Shown: positions 7,429-16,437 of the stretch, in pieces | Position numbering within the stretch: the first letter of the stretch is position 1 | Layout of the letters: every line of letters starts with the position of its first letter | NCBI GenBank assembly: GCA_902784785.1 | Contig: CACZWF010000007.1 | Location: forward strand, 1-47,868 | From: an uncultured Bacteroidia bacterium | GTDB taxonomy: Bacteria > Bacteroidota > Bacteroidia > Bacteroidales > UBA932 | Length of the DNA stretch: 47,868 nt | Reading direction: 5' to 3' | Notes under the pieces: generated by a model | The model's database searches: none | What the model was told of the DNA's origin: nothing | What the model saw: only the letters and a program-made list of their open reading frames with translations | Translations under genes and position numbers: made by a program

Positions 7429-9449
7429 CAATAAAAACGTGCGCGATTGTCGACAACCCGGTCTTCGGACATCACGGGGACGATCATTTGCGCATAATAT
7501 TGAGCCTTCTGGGCATCCATCGCCTTAGCGTCATCTTCGTTATAGAAAGATCCCTCCTCACGAGAGAGAACCTTGTACACAAAAACGGAATAATTGGAAT
7601 GGGCGGGACCGCAGATGACACCGGGCTCGGCAGAGGCGACAGCACCCATCAGTACAGGGTCGACAGCCACGGCACCGGCAGAGGCAAAAGCCACACCGTC
7701 TTTGGTCATCACCTCGGCACCCAGGGCTTCCGCCACGGCTTTCATGTCCGTCAAACCGACGATTTTTTCTGCCACTTCTTTGGTCTTGCGGGCAGCCGAT
7801 TTCTCCTGGAACAGATTGTTCTTGATCATCGCGGAGACCTCTTTAACCGGGGTATATCCTTCCTTGTGAACATCCTTGAGGGCCACGACGAAGAAAGCTT
7901 TGTTGGCAACGGTGATAATGTTGCTCACTTCGCCCTTCTTGTGGTCGAACGCCCAACGGGTGACCTCAACCGTTCCGTCGACAGCACCGAGACTGCGGGC
8001 GCTTTCCAGCATCTTGTCATAATTCTGGACATAAAGATGCAAGGAATCCGCAGCGGCCTTGAAGCCCTTGTAACTGCCACCGGCACGGGCGGCCAAGGCG
8101 TTGGCCTGAGAATAATAATTGTTGTAGGTCTCCTTGCCAGGAACGATGTTCTTGCAGAGGATAGCCACCTGTTTCTTTACAACCGGTTCCGACTTGCTGA
8201 CGACCTTCACCAGCAACTGGCCATACTGAGGATTGGTGACGAACTGGGCCTTGTTGAGCGCAGCGTCGAACAAATCCTCGCAGCCGGGCAGCATGCGGTC
8301 CTGGGTCATCGTCATCGCTTCCGCCGCATCCAGCTTGGCGGACAATTCGGGCGTGATGTTCTCCTCGCCGTTGGCGGGAATGACTTTCACCTCGATATTG
8401 TCGGGCATCTTCTTGGCGGCCAGCACACGGACGGCATAGAAAGCCTCGTCCGAAGCGATGACTTCGGACACCTTGCCGACTGCCGCATTGTCCACGAATT
8501 CGGAAACCTTGCGGTCGACGGTGTTCAGTTCGTTCTTGCCATACCACTTGGTGTCGAATTTGATATCGGAATTGCGCAGCAGGAACGCTTTGAGGTTGGT
8601 GCTGGCAACAAACTCGTCATAGCAGGCGGTCAGTTTGTCCTGGGCAGCGGCAATGTCTTTGGGAGAAGCCTTCACCTCAAAAACGACATACTCGATATCG
8701 CGGCTGGCTTTCGCCTTGTAATTCTTCTTGTGGGCGTTGTAATATTGCTCCACCTCGGCGTCGGTGACGTTCAAGGTACTGTCACGCATATAACCGACCG
8801 GAACGGACACATATTCGATATTGGCCGTCGTATTGTTCTCTTTGATCTGGCGGGCAGCCATCAGCACATTGTTCTGGTTGCTCTTGGTGAAGAGGGCCGC
8901 ATATTTCTCATAATAAGCCTCGGTCATCACCGCCTTCTGGAGATAATCCCAATACAATTTCATCCGACCGCTTTCATCGGTCTGAACGGCCTGCACGAAT
9001 TCGACCAGCCGCTCCACGCTGAAGGTCCCGTCTTCGCCCGCAAAATTCGGGTCACGGGCAATAATCGGGGAGAGATTGCTGCCGGTCGTCAGGTCCACCT
9101 TTTCTTCCTTGCTCACGAAAAGACCGGCTTTCTTGCAATTCTTAATGAAGAGATAATCGTCCACCAAAGACTGCCAGGCCGCATCGCGGACGGAGCGCTG
9201 CTGGTCATCGGATGAGGCAGAGCTGCCGGTGATGATCTCATTGAGTTTGTTGTAAGAATCCAAGGTCTCCTGGAACTCCAGATAACCGATTCTCTTTCCG
9301 TTGATCTTACCTACGTCGTTACGGGAAGACATCGAGTACGTAACAGAACTGAGCGTGCTCGGATCGATAATAAATGACAAAAGAGCGATGGCAATGATAA
9401 CGGTGATTGCCACTCCAAACTTTACGCGAATTTTTTCAAGAACCGCCAT
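7428..9449 (-). CDS. ppiD: PpiD-like periplasmic folding factor (SurA N-terminal domain protein)
   Basis: The product has 673 residues. The start MAVLEKIRVKFGVAI is followed by one membrane anchor (about residues 12-30) and a large periplasmic region, the layout of PpiD. Residues about 45-200 resemble the SurA/PpiD chaperone domain (KINGKRIGYLEFQETLDSYN). The central parvulin region (about 230-370) is only weakly recognisable, and I cannot see a clear isomerase active site, so chaperone function is safer than isomerase activity. The family helps outer-membrane proteins fold after export. It has its own -7 element at 9509-9502 and overlaps the SpoT-like gene by a TGATG junction. The neighbours are LptC-like and OMP genes, which fits envelope biogenesis. 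Confidence 0.85.
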   Translation of the reverse strand: MAVLEKIRVKFGVAITVIIAIALLSFIIDPSTLSSVTYSMSSRNDVGKINGKRIGYLEFQETLDSYNKLNEIITGSSASSDDQQRSVRDAAWQSLVDDYLFIKNCKKAGLFVSKEEKVDLTTGSNLSPIIARDPNFAGEDGTFSVERLVEFVQAVQTDESGRMKLYWDYLQKAVMTEAYYEKYAALFTKSNQNNVLMAARQIKENNTTANIEYVSVPVGYMRDSTLNVTDAEVEQYYNAHKKNYKAKASRDIEYVVFEVKASPKDIAAAQDKLTACYDEFVASTNLKAFLLRNSDIKFDTKWYGKNELNTVDRKVSEFVDNAAVGKVSEVIASDEAFYAVRVLAAKKMPDNIEVKVIPANGEENITPELSAKLDAAEAMTMTQDRMLPGCEDLFDAALNKAQFVTNPQYGQLLVKVVSKSEPVVKKQVAILCKNIVPGKETYNNYYSQANALAARAGGSYKGFKAAADSLHLYVQNYDKMLESARSLGAVDGTVEVTRWAFDHKKGEVSNIITVANKAFFVVALKDVHKEGYTPVKEVSAMIKNNLFQEKSAARKTKEVAEKIVGLTDMKAVAEALGAEVMTKDGVAFASAGAVAVDPVLMGAVASAEPGVICGPAHSNYSVFVYKVLSREEGSFYNEDDAKAMDAQKAQYYAQMIVPVMSEDRVVDNRARFY

Positions 9450-9501
9450 ATTATTACTACAAATTTAATTTACACTTTTTCTGCTCATACGAGCAAGTTT
9501 G

Positions 9502-9509
9502 CGAAGGTA
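9502..9509 (-). promoter_or_regulatory. -7 promoter element before the ppiD-like gene
   Basis: On the minus strand TACCTTCG (9509-9502) is one base from TAnnTTTG. It lies in the 91-bp gap between lptC and ppiD, 52 bp before the ATG, and implies a second transcription start within the gene cluster. Confidence 0.55.
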
Positions 9510-9540
9510 CGAAAAATCCTTTAAACTACGATAAATTACT

Positions 9541-10167
9541 TTATTTTTTCAATGTAGGACCGATTAAATTCACCGAATCCACCGGTTCCAGCTCTTCTTC
9601 GACAAAGGCGTAACTGTTGAACGGACGATAAATGATGGAATTCTGCTCCTTTTGATTGGAACGCATCCCATATCCTTGGACGAAACCGTCCGGCGAGTAC
9701 ATTTTCACATAACTGTCCGTCCAATAGACCTCGTTGGTCCGGTCCCAATAAATCGTATCGGACTCCATGACTTCGCGGGACTTGATGTTGTTGGTAACGA
9801 CATTACCCGTCACCATCCACACTTCGTTGCCCTTTTTATCCTTGGTGTGTCGTGCCCGCGCTGCGCTGATGGTCGTCTGCAGGTCGCCTTGTTCATCATA
9901 AATATAGACATAGAAGCCGTCCGGGAACACTTCGTAGGAAGATGTGTCCGTTTCGTAGCGCTCCATCATGCCTCCCTCCATCCGCATCTTCATCCGACCG
10001 TTTTCAGAATCCACCACGAACATATCCTTCACCTGCTGGACAGGTACCTTGGACAGGTCGATACGATCGGCTTTTCCCAATTTACCCTGACAGGAAAAAA
10101 GCCCAAAGAGACCGGCCATCAGAAGGATTGCCGGTCTCGCGATACGGATATTGTCTCGGAAAAACAA
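9541..10167 (-). CDS. lptC: LptC-like LPS export lipoprotein
   Basis: The product has 208 residues from the TTG at 10167. The family bridges the inner-membrane LptBFG transporter and periplasmic LptA in lipopolysaccharide export. Visible features are a short hydrophobic leader ending in LFGLFSC (lipobox), then a beta-rich region with regularly spaced strands (YEVFPDGFYVYIYDEQG, ISAARARHTKDKKG, VMESDTIYWDRTN). These are typical of the LptC/OstA fold in Bacteroidota. The frame continues upstream to an ATG at 10218, but that would overlap the TPR gene by 49 nt and spoil the signal sequence. The TTG sits 2 nt after that gene's stop and gives a clean leader, so I prefer it, though the start is uncertain. 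Confidence 0.82.
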   Translation of the reverse strand: MFFRDNIRIARPAILLMAGLFGLFSCQGKLGKADRIDLSKVPVQQVKDMFVVDSENGRMKMRMEGGMMERYETDTSSYEVFPDGFYVYIYDEQGDLQTTISAARARHTKDKKGNEVWMVTGNVVTNNIKSREVMESDTIYWDRTNEVYWTDSYVKMYSPDGFVQGYGMRSNQKEQNSIIYRPFNSYAFVEEELEPVDSVNLIGPTLKK

Positions 10168-10169
10168 GG

Positions 10170-11504
10170 TTATTTGCTCTGGGTGCGAACGGTCGTAACG
10201 GCAGACATGCCGCCGCAATTCACCGTGTAACGCTCGCCGTCCGTCAGGTTATACATAAACGCTTCCGATTTCTCCGGGAAGTACTGGCGATACTGACCGA
10301 TCAAACGGTCCGCCTCTTCGGTCAGCGAGGGATCGGCGTTCTTGGCGCGAACCATAAAGTCTACCGCCACCCAGAAGGGAGCGCGGGACTCAATTTCGTT
10401 GCCGCCCTTGCAAGAGGTGCTGCCCCAAATCGTTCCGCAAAGCATATTCGCCTTTCCGGTGATATCCCCGTCGTGGTCAAGCGAGAGGGCCTTCTGGGCC
10501 GAAGCATACGCTTTGGTTTTGTTGCCGCCCTTGTGGTTGAACACCGCGGACTCATAATAATACTGGGCGTCGGTCTCGTCGTCGGACTCGGTGAAGGCAA
10601 TCGCTTCTTCCAAGTATTTGTTGGCGGAAGCCGCATCTCCTTTGGAGGCGAACATACGATACAGGCCATAAGCGGTCTGGAAGTTGGGATCCGCTTTGTA
10701 GAGAGCCGTGACGGCCGTGAAATACAACTCGTTGTCGGTGCAATCCTCGGTGCTGCGCATCATATTGGCAATCTTGCCCAAGAGTTCGAGGTTGTCGGGA
10801 TCAGCCTGGTGCTTGGGGGTGAAAATCGCAATCAGGTTCTCGCAGGAAGCCACGCGGCTGCTGACAAACAGGTTTTCGACGGCAGAACGGATGTTGGCCG
10901 TGTTCGTATCCGAAGGATTGGCGGCCAAAACGGCATCCAGATATCCCATACATAATTCATAATCGGAAATGACCTGGTCGATATCCAGCTGGCCGGCCTG
11001 GTAGAGCTCCACGGAGCAGTTCATATAGTTGACAAAGATGCTGGCCTTGGTCTTTTCCTTGTTGTCGGCTATCGTTTCCTTGCAAAGAGCATAGAGCACC
11101 GCTTTATCCTTGTTGCGGAACTGAATCATATCCAGCGTCTTGTTTTCGATGGCTTTGTTCTTCATCTTGGGGAAGTTCTGCATGCGCAGGTCGTGCAAAA
11201 GCATCAAGGTGTCGATAAGCGACTCGCGCAGCTGGGCGTTCTTCTTGTTCTTGTTGATTTCCTGGCGCATCAAGGACGTACCGTCAATCAGCATCGTCTG
11301 GTTCGCGGAGGGAGGACAGAACTTGAAGGCTTTCCGCCAGTTGGGAAGAGCGTCCTTATAATTCTTCACTTTGAAGTGGTCCTTGTAGAAAGACAAATAC
11401 TTCAAACACTCAGCGCTGTCTTTTCCGTATTTTCCATAAGCTGAAGCGCTGACGCCCGAAAACAAAAGGGCGATTACACTAACAATAACGAAAATCTTTT
11501 TCAT
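10170..11504 (-). CDS. Periplasmic TPR protein
   Basis: From the ATG at 11504 the product has 444 residues, with a clear signal peptide (MKKIFVIVSVIALLF, cleavage near SASAYG). The rest is helical with degenerate TPR motifs, for example CLKYLSFYKDHFKVKNYKDALPNW at the N-terminus and YYYESAVFNHKGGNKTKAY near residue 310. The protein is probably a periplasmic scaffold. It lies between a porin-like OMP gene and lptC on one transcript, so envelope assembly is the likely setting. An alternative ATG at 11522 overlaps the preceding stop (TAATG) and would add six residues. Exact function is unknown. Confidence 0.82.
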   Translation of the reverse strand: MKKIFVIVSVIALLFSGVSASAYGKYGKDSAECLKYLSFYKDHFKVKNYKDALPNWRKAFKFCPPSANQTMLIDGTSLMRQEINKNKKNAQLRESLIDTLMLLHDLRMQNFPKMKNKAIENKTLDMIQFRNKDKAVLYALCKETIADNKEKTKASIFVNYMNCSVELYQAGQLDIDQVISDYELCMGYLDAVLAANPSDTNTANIRSAVENLFVSSRVASCENLIAIFTPKHQADPDNLELLGKIANMMRSTEDCTDNELYFTAVTALYKADPNFQTAYGLYRMFASKGDAASANKYLEEAIAFTESDDETDAQYYYESAVFNHKGGNKTKAYASAQKALSLDHDGDITGKANMLCGTIWGSTSCKGGNEIESRAPFWVAVDFMVRAKNADPSLTEEADRLIGQYRQYFPEKSEAFMYNLTDGERYTVNCGGMSAVTTVRTQSK

Positions 11505-11521
11505 ATTCTTTGGGTTATTCA

Positions 11522-12838
11522 TTATTCATATTTCGGTTTCTGGAACCACACGTCGTGGATGTTCATGCTGGCATTGATCTGAAAGTACGTTTCTCTTATC
11601 AAATTGTTCTTCACAGTACCCCTCTTTCCAATATCTATGCCTAAGGTGAATCCGTTGAACCAGCGGAACACCGGGAAAGTCACGCCAAGCGTTACACCAC
11701 AACTGGTTACGGCATACGGTCCATAGCGGAAATTACCCGTATCATAATAGAGTCCGGCGCGATAAGCCATCCTTCGGTAGTAGTAGCGGATGTCGTTCCT
11801 GTTGGGGACAAACTCCAATCCGGCCCGCAAGGTGTGGGAGGCCGTAGATGAGAACGTCAGGTTCTCTTCGGTCTGTACGGCGAAACCGCGCGCGGCGGAA
11901 AATCCGCTTCCGCGCCAGTCCGAATACAGATAATCCAGCTCGACGCTCCATTTTCCATCCAGTTTCAGGGATAATCCGACGCCGATTTCATCCCCGAGTT
12001 TGACGCCCTGGCTGCCCACATCGGCGGTATAGACAGAGTCCTGAACGCTGGAAAGCGTGGCGTGGTAATATTCTTCGTTGGTCCCGTGAATAGATGTTTT
12101 GAGACGATAGGTCGCCCCTATAATCAAAGAATTGAGATTGGTGAAACGCTGCTCGTACTGAAGGCCGAACTTACCGCCAATCCCCCATAATTTCATATTA
12201 TAACCGCCATAGGTGGAACGGAAATTGGACTGCTCGAAAATTTTGTTGGACACTTTTTCAATATGTCCGAAGTAATAATCCAACTCCGCGCCTATGGAGA
12301 AACATTTCCAGAAAGTGGCGCCGCCGGAAAGGAAGACCTTGGTCAACGCTCCCTGCCCATACGCCTGATAGTTGATATTGCCGGCCTGACCGACAATTTG
12401 AGGACGGGTCTCGTCGTACGAGAAATCATACCCCACTCCGCTGTACGGAACCACACCGATGGCCATCGCGGAACTGCGATAAATCGGGAAGGACAGGATA
12501 AAATTGCTGATGTTGAACTGGTTGTTCACCGAAGAGACTTCTCCTTGATTGAAGTATTTATTGGTGTTGCTTACGCCAAAGTCCAACATAAAGGCCAAGG
12601 TATCGCGTGCGGTCAGGGCAGCCGGGTTCAAATAATTGAGATAACGGTTGTTACGGGTTGCTATACCGACTCCGCCCATGGTCTTGTTGAAAGCGGTTCC
12701 TTCCGTCATCTGATTGCCTACACCATACACGGAATATGGAGAATAGGTCGAAAAAGCCCCCGACTGCGCCCGTAGCAAAAAAGCCCCGGACAACAGGAAG
12801 AAAAGGACCAAAAGACCAATATGTCTGCTGCGCGTCAT
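11522..12838 (-). CDS. Outer-membrane porin-like beta-barrel protein (FadL/OmpP1-like)
   Basis: The product has 438 residues from the ATG at 12838. The GTG at 12844 used by the longest frame is rejected because the ATG gives a better leader (MTRSRHIG, hydrophobic core, LLRAQSG). The mature N-terminus reads AFSTYSPYSVYGVG and then MGGVGIATRNN and YLNYLNPAAL, a pattern I associate with FadL-like outer-membrane proteins of Bacteroidota. Alternating strands continue to an aromatic-rich end (NIHDVWFQKPKYE). It heads the TPR-LptC cluster and has a -7-like element upstream. The substrate, if it transports one, is unknown. Confidence 0.83.
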   Translation of the reverse strand: MTRSRHIGLLVLFFLLSGAFLLRAQSGAFSTYSPYSVYGVGNQMTEGTAFNKTMGGVGIATRNNRYLNYLNPAALTARDTLAFMLDFGVSNTNKYFNQGEVSSVNNQFNISNFILSFPIYRSSAMAIGVVPYSGVGYDFSYDETRPQIVGQAGNINYQAYGQGALTKVFLSGGATFWKCFSIGAELDYYFGHIEKVSNKIFEQSNFRSTYGGYNMKLWGIGGKFGLQYEQRFTNLNSLIIGATYRLKTSIHGTNEEYYHATLSSVQDSVYTADVGSQGVKLGDEIGVGLSLKLDGKWSVELDYLYSDWRGSGFSAARGFAVQTEENLTFSSTASHTLRAGLEFVPNRNDIRYYYRRMAYRAGLYYDTGNFRYGPYAVTSCGVTLGVTFPVFRWFNGFTLGIDIGKRGTVKNNLIRETYFQINASMNIHDVWFQKPKYE

Positions 12839-12873
12839 CAACACTTTTTCTCCAAAATATGGATTCTAACCTG

Positions 12874-12881
12874 CAAAGATG
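12874..12881 (-). promoter_or_regulatory. -7-like promoter element for the OMP-TPR-lptC cluster
   Basis: On the minus strand CATCTTTG (12881-12874) is one base from TAnnTTTG and lies 35 bp before the ATG. The gap to mfd contains no other candidate. Confidence 0.45.
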
Positions 12882-12926
12882 CGATTTTTAATCCATTTTT
12901 CAAAATTTTAGAAGCTGTTTTGATTC

Positions 12927-15900
12927 TTAACCCTCTAATTTGCGTAAAAGAAGCAAAGCATCTTGCAAAGACGGGACATTTCTGGAAATGATTTTCAACT
13001 TTCCATTCTCGCCTTGTTTCATTTCAAATGTATTTCCCGTTCCGGAAATCTGGTCCAAAATATGGGCAAAAACGTCCGATTTATAATAAGGAGAAATCGG
13101 ATTGGAAATAAAGAAGGATATCATGATGCCATTCTTGACGATGATTTTCTCAAAACCAAGCCGTCTTCCCTGTTGACGGATCTGCACTACGGTAAAGAGA
13201 TTTTCCACCTCTACGGGAAGATGGCCGAAGCGGTCGATCAGGCGGTCTTTCGCTTTTTCCAGGCCCCGGTCGTCGGAAATGGTATCCAATTCTTTATAAA
13301 TCCTGATTTTCTCGACCGTGATGTCGACAAAAGTATCGGGCAGCAAGGCCGGCTGGTCGGTTTCCACGGTACATTCCGTCAGATAATTCTCGGTATTCGA
13401 ATGTGTTTTATACCCTGTTTCCACACCCAGCTCTTCCATCGCCTCCGTCAGCACTTTGTGGAAAGTCTCCAAGCCCATATCGCTGATAAAACCGCTCTGC
13501 TGGGCTCCCAGCAAATTACCGGCGCCACGGATATCCAGATCCTGCATCGCGATGCTGAAACCGCTGCCCAGGTCGCTGAAGGTTTCGATGGCTTTCAAAC
13601 GGCGGCGGGAATCCTCCGAAATGGAAGTGAGCGGCGGAATAATCAGGTAGCAGAAGGCCTGCTTGTTGGAACGTCCCACGCGACCGCGCAACTGATGCAA
13701 ATCACTCAGACCGATGTTCTGCGCCTGATTGATGATAATCGTATTGGCGGCGGGAATATCCAGACCGTTTTCTATGATAGTGGTGCAAAGCAGCAAGTCA
13801 TAATCTCCGTTGATGAAATCCAACACTTTATTTTCCAATGTATTGGATTCCATTTGACCATGCGCCACACAGATTTTCATATCCGGTACCAGGCGGTGCA
13901 GTACATCTTCGATAGCCGGCAGTTCCTCCACCTTGTTGTGAACGAAGAAAATCTGACCCCCGCGTTTGAGTTCATAATGGATGATGCGCTTGATTTCCAC
14001 CTTGTCGAAATTCATGATTTCGGTCTGGATGGGAATCCGGTTGGGCGGCGGGGTTTGAATGACCGACAAATCCCGGGCTCCCAACAAAGAAAACTGGAGA
14101 GTACGGGGAATCGGCGTGGCCGTCAAAGCCAGGGTATCCACTCCCACCTTCATCTGACGCAGTTTTTCTTTGGCGCTGACGCCGAATTTCTGTTCTTCAT
14201 CGATGATCAGCAGTCCTAAATCCTTAAACTCGAATTGGTCGCTCAACAGTTTATGCGTACCGATGATGATATCGATTTTCCCTGATTTTAAATCTTGGCG
14301 AATCGCATTAATCTGTTTTGCTGTCCGCAATCGGGAAACAAACTCGATACGGCAAGGAAAATTCGCCAGACGGGCGGTAAAAGTATTGTAATGTTGTAAA
14401 CAAAGTATCGTGGTGGGAACCAGCACGGCCACTTGTTTGCTGTCGCACACCGCCTTGAACGCGGCGCGGATGGCCACTTCCGTCTTTCCGAATCCCACAT
14501 CGCCGCAAATCAGCCTGTCCATGGGACAAGTGTCTTCCATATCTTTTTTGACGGCGCGGATGGCTTTATCCTGGTCGGGTGTATCTTCATACATAAAGGA
14601 AGATTCCAACTCTTCCTGAAGGTAATTATCAGGAGAAAAAGCAAAACCGGAAGAAGCCTTTCGTTTGGCGTAGAGGCGAATCAGGTCTTTGGCAATGTCT
14701 TTGACTTTATTTTTGGCCGCAACCTTCGTAGCCGTCCAGGTCTTGCTGCCCAACTTATGAATGCGCGGGGCCTCGCTGTCCTTGGATTTATAGCGGGAAA
14801 TTTTATGGAGGGAATGGATGGAAATAAAAATCACATCGTGGTCTTTGTATTCCAATTTCACCACGTCGTGCATCCTTCCTTTGTCATCCGTAATCTTGAC
14901 CAATCCTCCGAAAATACCGACTCCATAATCAATATGGACGATATAATCTCCAATAGAAAAACTGGTCAGGTCATTGATGGTCAGTTGCTCGCTCTTATCG
15001 ACCGTACGACGTAACGTCACCCGATGGAAACGGTCGAACAGCTCGTGGTCTGTATAAAAACAAACACGGGCGTCGTGGTCGATAAACCCTTCGTGTAGGT
15101 TTTTTCCGGCGACAAATTCCGGTTGGACCCCGTTGTTCTGGGCAATGATGGAAGAAAGGCGGTCAAGCTGCTGTTTTTTCTCTCCAAATACTTTTACTTT
15201 ATATCCATATTCCGTTTTGGAGCGAATATCCTCGATCATCCATTCGAAATTCTTATGGAAGACCGGTTGGGCGGCGATGTGGAAAGGAACGACCGGAATG
15301 GATTTATTGCGTTCTGCAGGGGGATTCAGATAGATTCGCTGATAAGTATCTATAAAAGGATAGAAACTGTTTTCCTTATATAAATCGACGGATTCCAGCC
15401 AGAAAAGAGTATCTTTTGGGAGTTGTTCGGTAATGTATTCCTTAGCTTCTTCCTCTTGGGTAAAAAAGGAAGGGTAGATATCCGCCTGATCGGTGGTTTC
15501 TACGGAAAGCTGGGTATTACAATCAAAAATGCTGATTTTATCGATTTCATTTCCAAAGAAAGCCAGACGGTAAGGTTGGTTCATCGAATAGGAGAAAATA
15601 TCGATAATTCCTCCTCGGATAGCATACTGTCCCGGATCACTGACAAAATCAACGCGCTCAAATCCATTTTCAAACAATAATTCCGTCAATATATCGTGGG
15701 ATACTTCCTGATTTTTCTTTAAAGTAACCAGCGGCTTGAAATGACCTAGGGAAGGTATTTTCTCTTCTATAGCGGCTGGATAAGAAACAACGAACAGACT
15801 TTCTTTTGATTTATGTTCTTTGATTTTTCCCAGCGCAGCCGTCCTCTGTACCCGTAAAGTGGATTGATAGTTGCTTTTTTCGACATTCTTTCCGGAATGA

Positions 15901-16118
15901 GGAAGGAAAAATACCTTATCTCCTTCTATAATATTATATAAGTCGGCCGCACAATATTCCGCACTCTCTTGATCCGGCAATAAGATGAAATTGATTCCTG
16001 CGTATTCTGTATGTCCTACCACGAACCAGCGGGCAGAGAGGGAAAGACCGGAACAATACACTTCCTTACTGGATGTCAGATATTGTCGAATGTCTTGTAT
16101 TTTTTCGTCGCAGAACAT
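12927..16118 (-). CDS. mfd: Transcription-repair coupling factor Mfd
   Basis: The product has 1063 residues, slightly shorter than the usual 1100-1150. Mfd removes stalled RNA polymerase at DNA lesions and recruits UvrA. The N-terminus carries the UvrB-homology module (DPGQYAIRGGIIDIFSY near residue 160). The RNA-polymerase-interacting domain starts near residue 380 (IGDYIVHIDYGVGIFGG). The translocase motor follows: Walker A GDVGFGKTE near 536, DEEQ box near 638, TATPIPRTL, and LRGRVGRS for motif VI. The C-terminal regulatory domain is present. The ATG at 16118 is the only good start. It is divergent from ruvB across an AT-rich spacer. Confidence 0.97.
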   Translation of the reverse strand: MFCDEKIQDIRQYLTSSKEVYCSGLSLSARWFVVGHTEYAGINFILLPDQESAEYCAADLYNIIEGDKVFFLPHSGKNVEKSNYQSTLRVQRTAALGKIKEHKSKESLFVVSYPAAIEEKIPSLGHFKPLVTLKKNQEVSHDILTELLFENGFERVDFVSDPGQYAIRGGIIDIFSYSMNQPYRLAFFGNEIDKISIFDCNTQLSVETTDQADIYPSFFTQEEEAKEYITEQLPKDTLFWLESVDLYKENSFYPFIDTYQRIYLNPPAERNKSIPVVPFHIAAQPVFHKNFEWMIEDIRSKTEYGYKVKVFGEKKQQLDRLSSIIAQNNGVQPEFVAGKNLHEGFIDHDARVCFYTDHELFDRFHRVTLRRTVDKSEQLTINDLTSFSIGDYIVHIDYGVGIFGGLVKITDDKGRMHDVVKLEYKDHDVIFISIHSLHKISRYKSKDSEAPRIHKLGSKTWTATKVAAKNKVKDIAKDLIRLYAKRKASSGFAFSPDNYLQEELESSFMYEDTPDQDKAIRAVKKDMEDTCPMDRLICGDVGFGKTEVAIRAAFKAVCDSKQVAVLVPTTILCLQHYNTFTARLANFPCRIEFVSRLRTAKQINAIRQDLKSGKIDIIIGTHKLLSDQFEFKDLGLLIIDEEQKFGVSAKEKLRQMKVGVDTLALTATPIPRTLQFSLLGARDLSVIQTPPPNRIPIQTEIMNFDKVEIKRIIHYELKRGGQIFFVHNKVEELPAIEDVLHRLVPDMKICVAHGQMESNTLENKVLDFINGDYDLLLCTTIIENGLDIPAANTIIINQAQNIGLSDLHQLRGRVGRSNKQAFCYLIIPPLTSISEDSRRRLKAIETFSDLGSGFSIAMQDLDIRGAGNLLGAQQSGFISDMGLETFHKVLTEAMEELGVETGYKTHSNTENYLTECTVETDQPALLPDTFVDITVEKIRIYKELDTISDDRGLEKAKDRLIDRFGHLPVEVENLFTVVQIRQQGRRLGFEKIIVKNGIMISFFISNPISPYYKSDVFAHILDQISGTGNTFEMKQGENGKLKIISRNVPSLQDALLLLRKLEG

Positions 16119-16437
16119 GAAAAGCCGAAAGATAGGTAACGGATTGTTGAGAAACTGTTGAAAACTTGTTAAAGAAACGTGGAATACTTTTGAAAACTAA
16201 ATTTCTTTCTTTGAAACTTTTGGATATATCGGAGAATTCTACAGAAATGCAAATAATTTATCTAAAAATTTCCAAGAAGTTTCCAGCAGGGTTATTAGAT
16301 TTTAACTAATTATATATAAATATTTTATAGAGTTTTCAACAAATTAACAGCAATAATAACAACATCAAAAGTTTTTAAAAAAATCAATATATTTGTAATT
16401 GTTATTGGTTGGTTTAAAAACAACGCCTGTTACTTTT
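16119..16437. other. AT-rich intergenic region between mfd and ruvB
   Basis: These 319 bp carry no credible gene. The stretch is strongly AT-rich with homopolymer runs. It holds a -7 element for ruvB at its right end and near-repeats TGTTGAAAA (16156-16164) and the inverse TTTTCAACA (16333-16341). These differ by one base from the DnaA-box pattern TTWTNCACA, but the same word occurs in another promoter here (5248-5256), so I do not call an origin. Confidence 0.6.
16388..16395 (+). promoter_or_regulatory. -7 promoter element for ruvB
   Basis: TATATTTG matches TAnnTTTG and ends 42 bp before the ATG at 16438. Confidence 0.6.

Noticed and set aside
16156-16341. Replication origin with DnaA boxes
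   Set aside because: The words differ from the box by one base, are few, and occur also in an unrelated promoter at 5248.
16399-16437. Upstream extension of ruvB from a TTG
   Set aside because: Family similarity starts at the ATG at 16438, and the extension begins only 3 bp after the -7 element.
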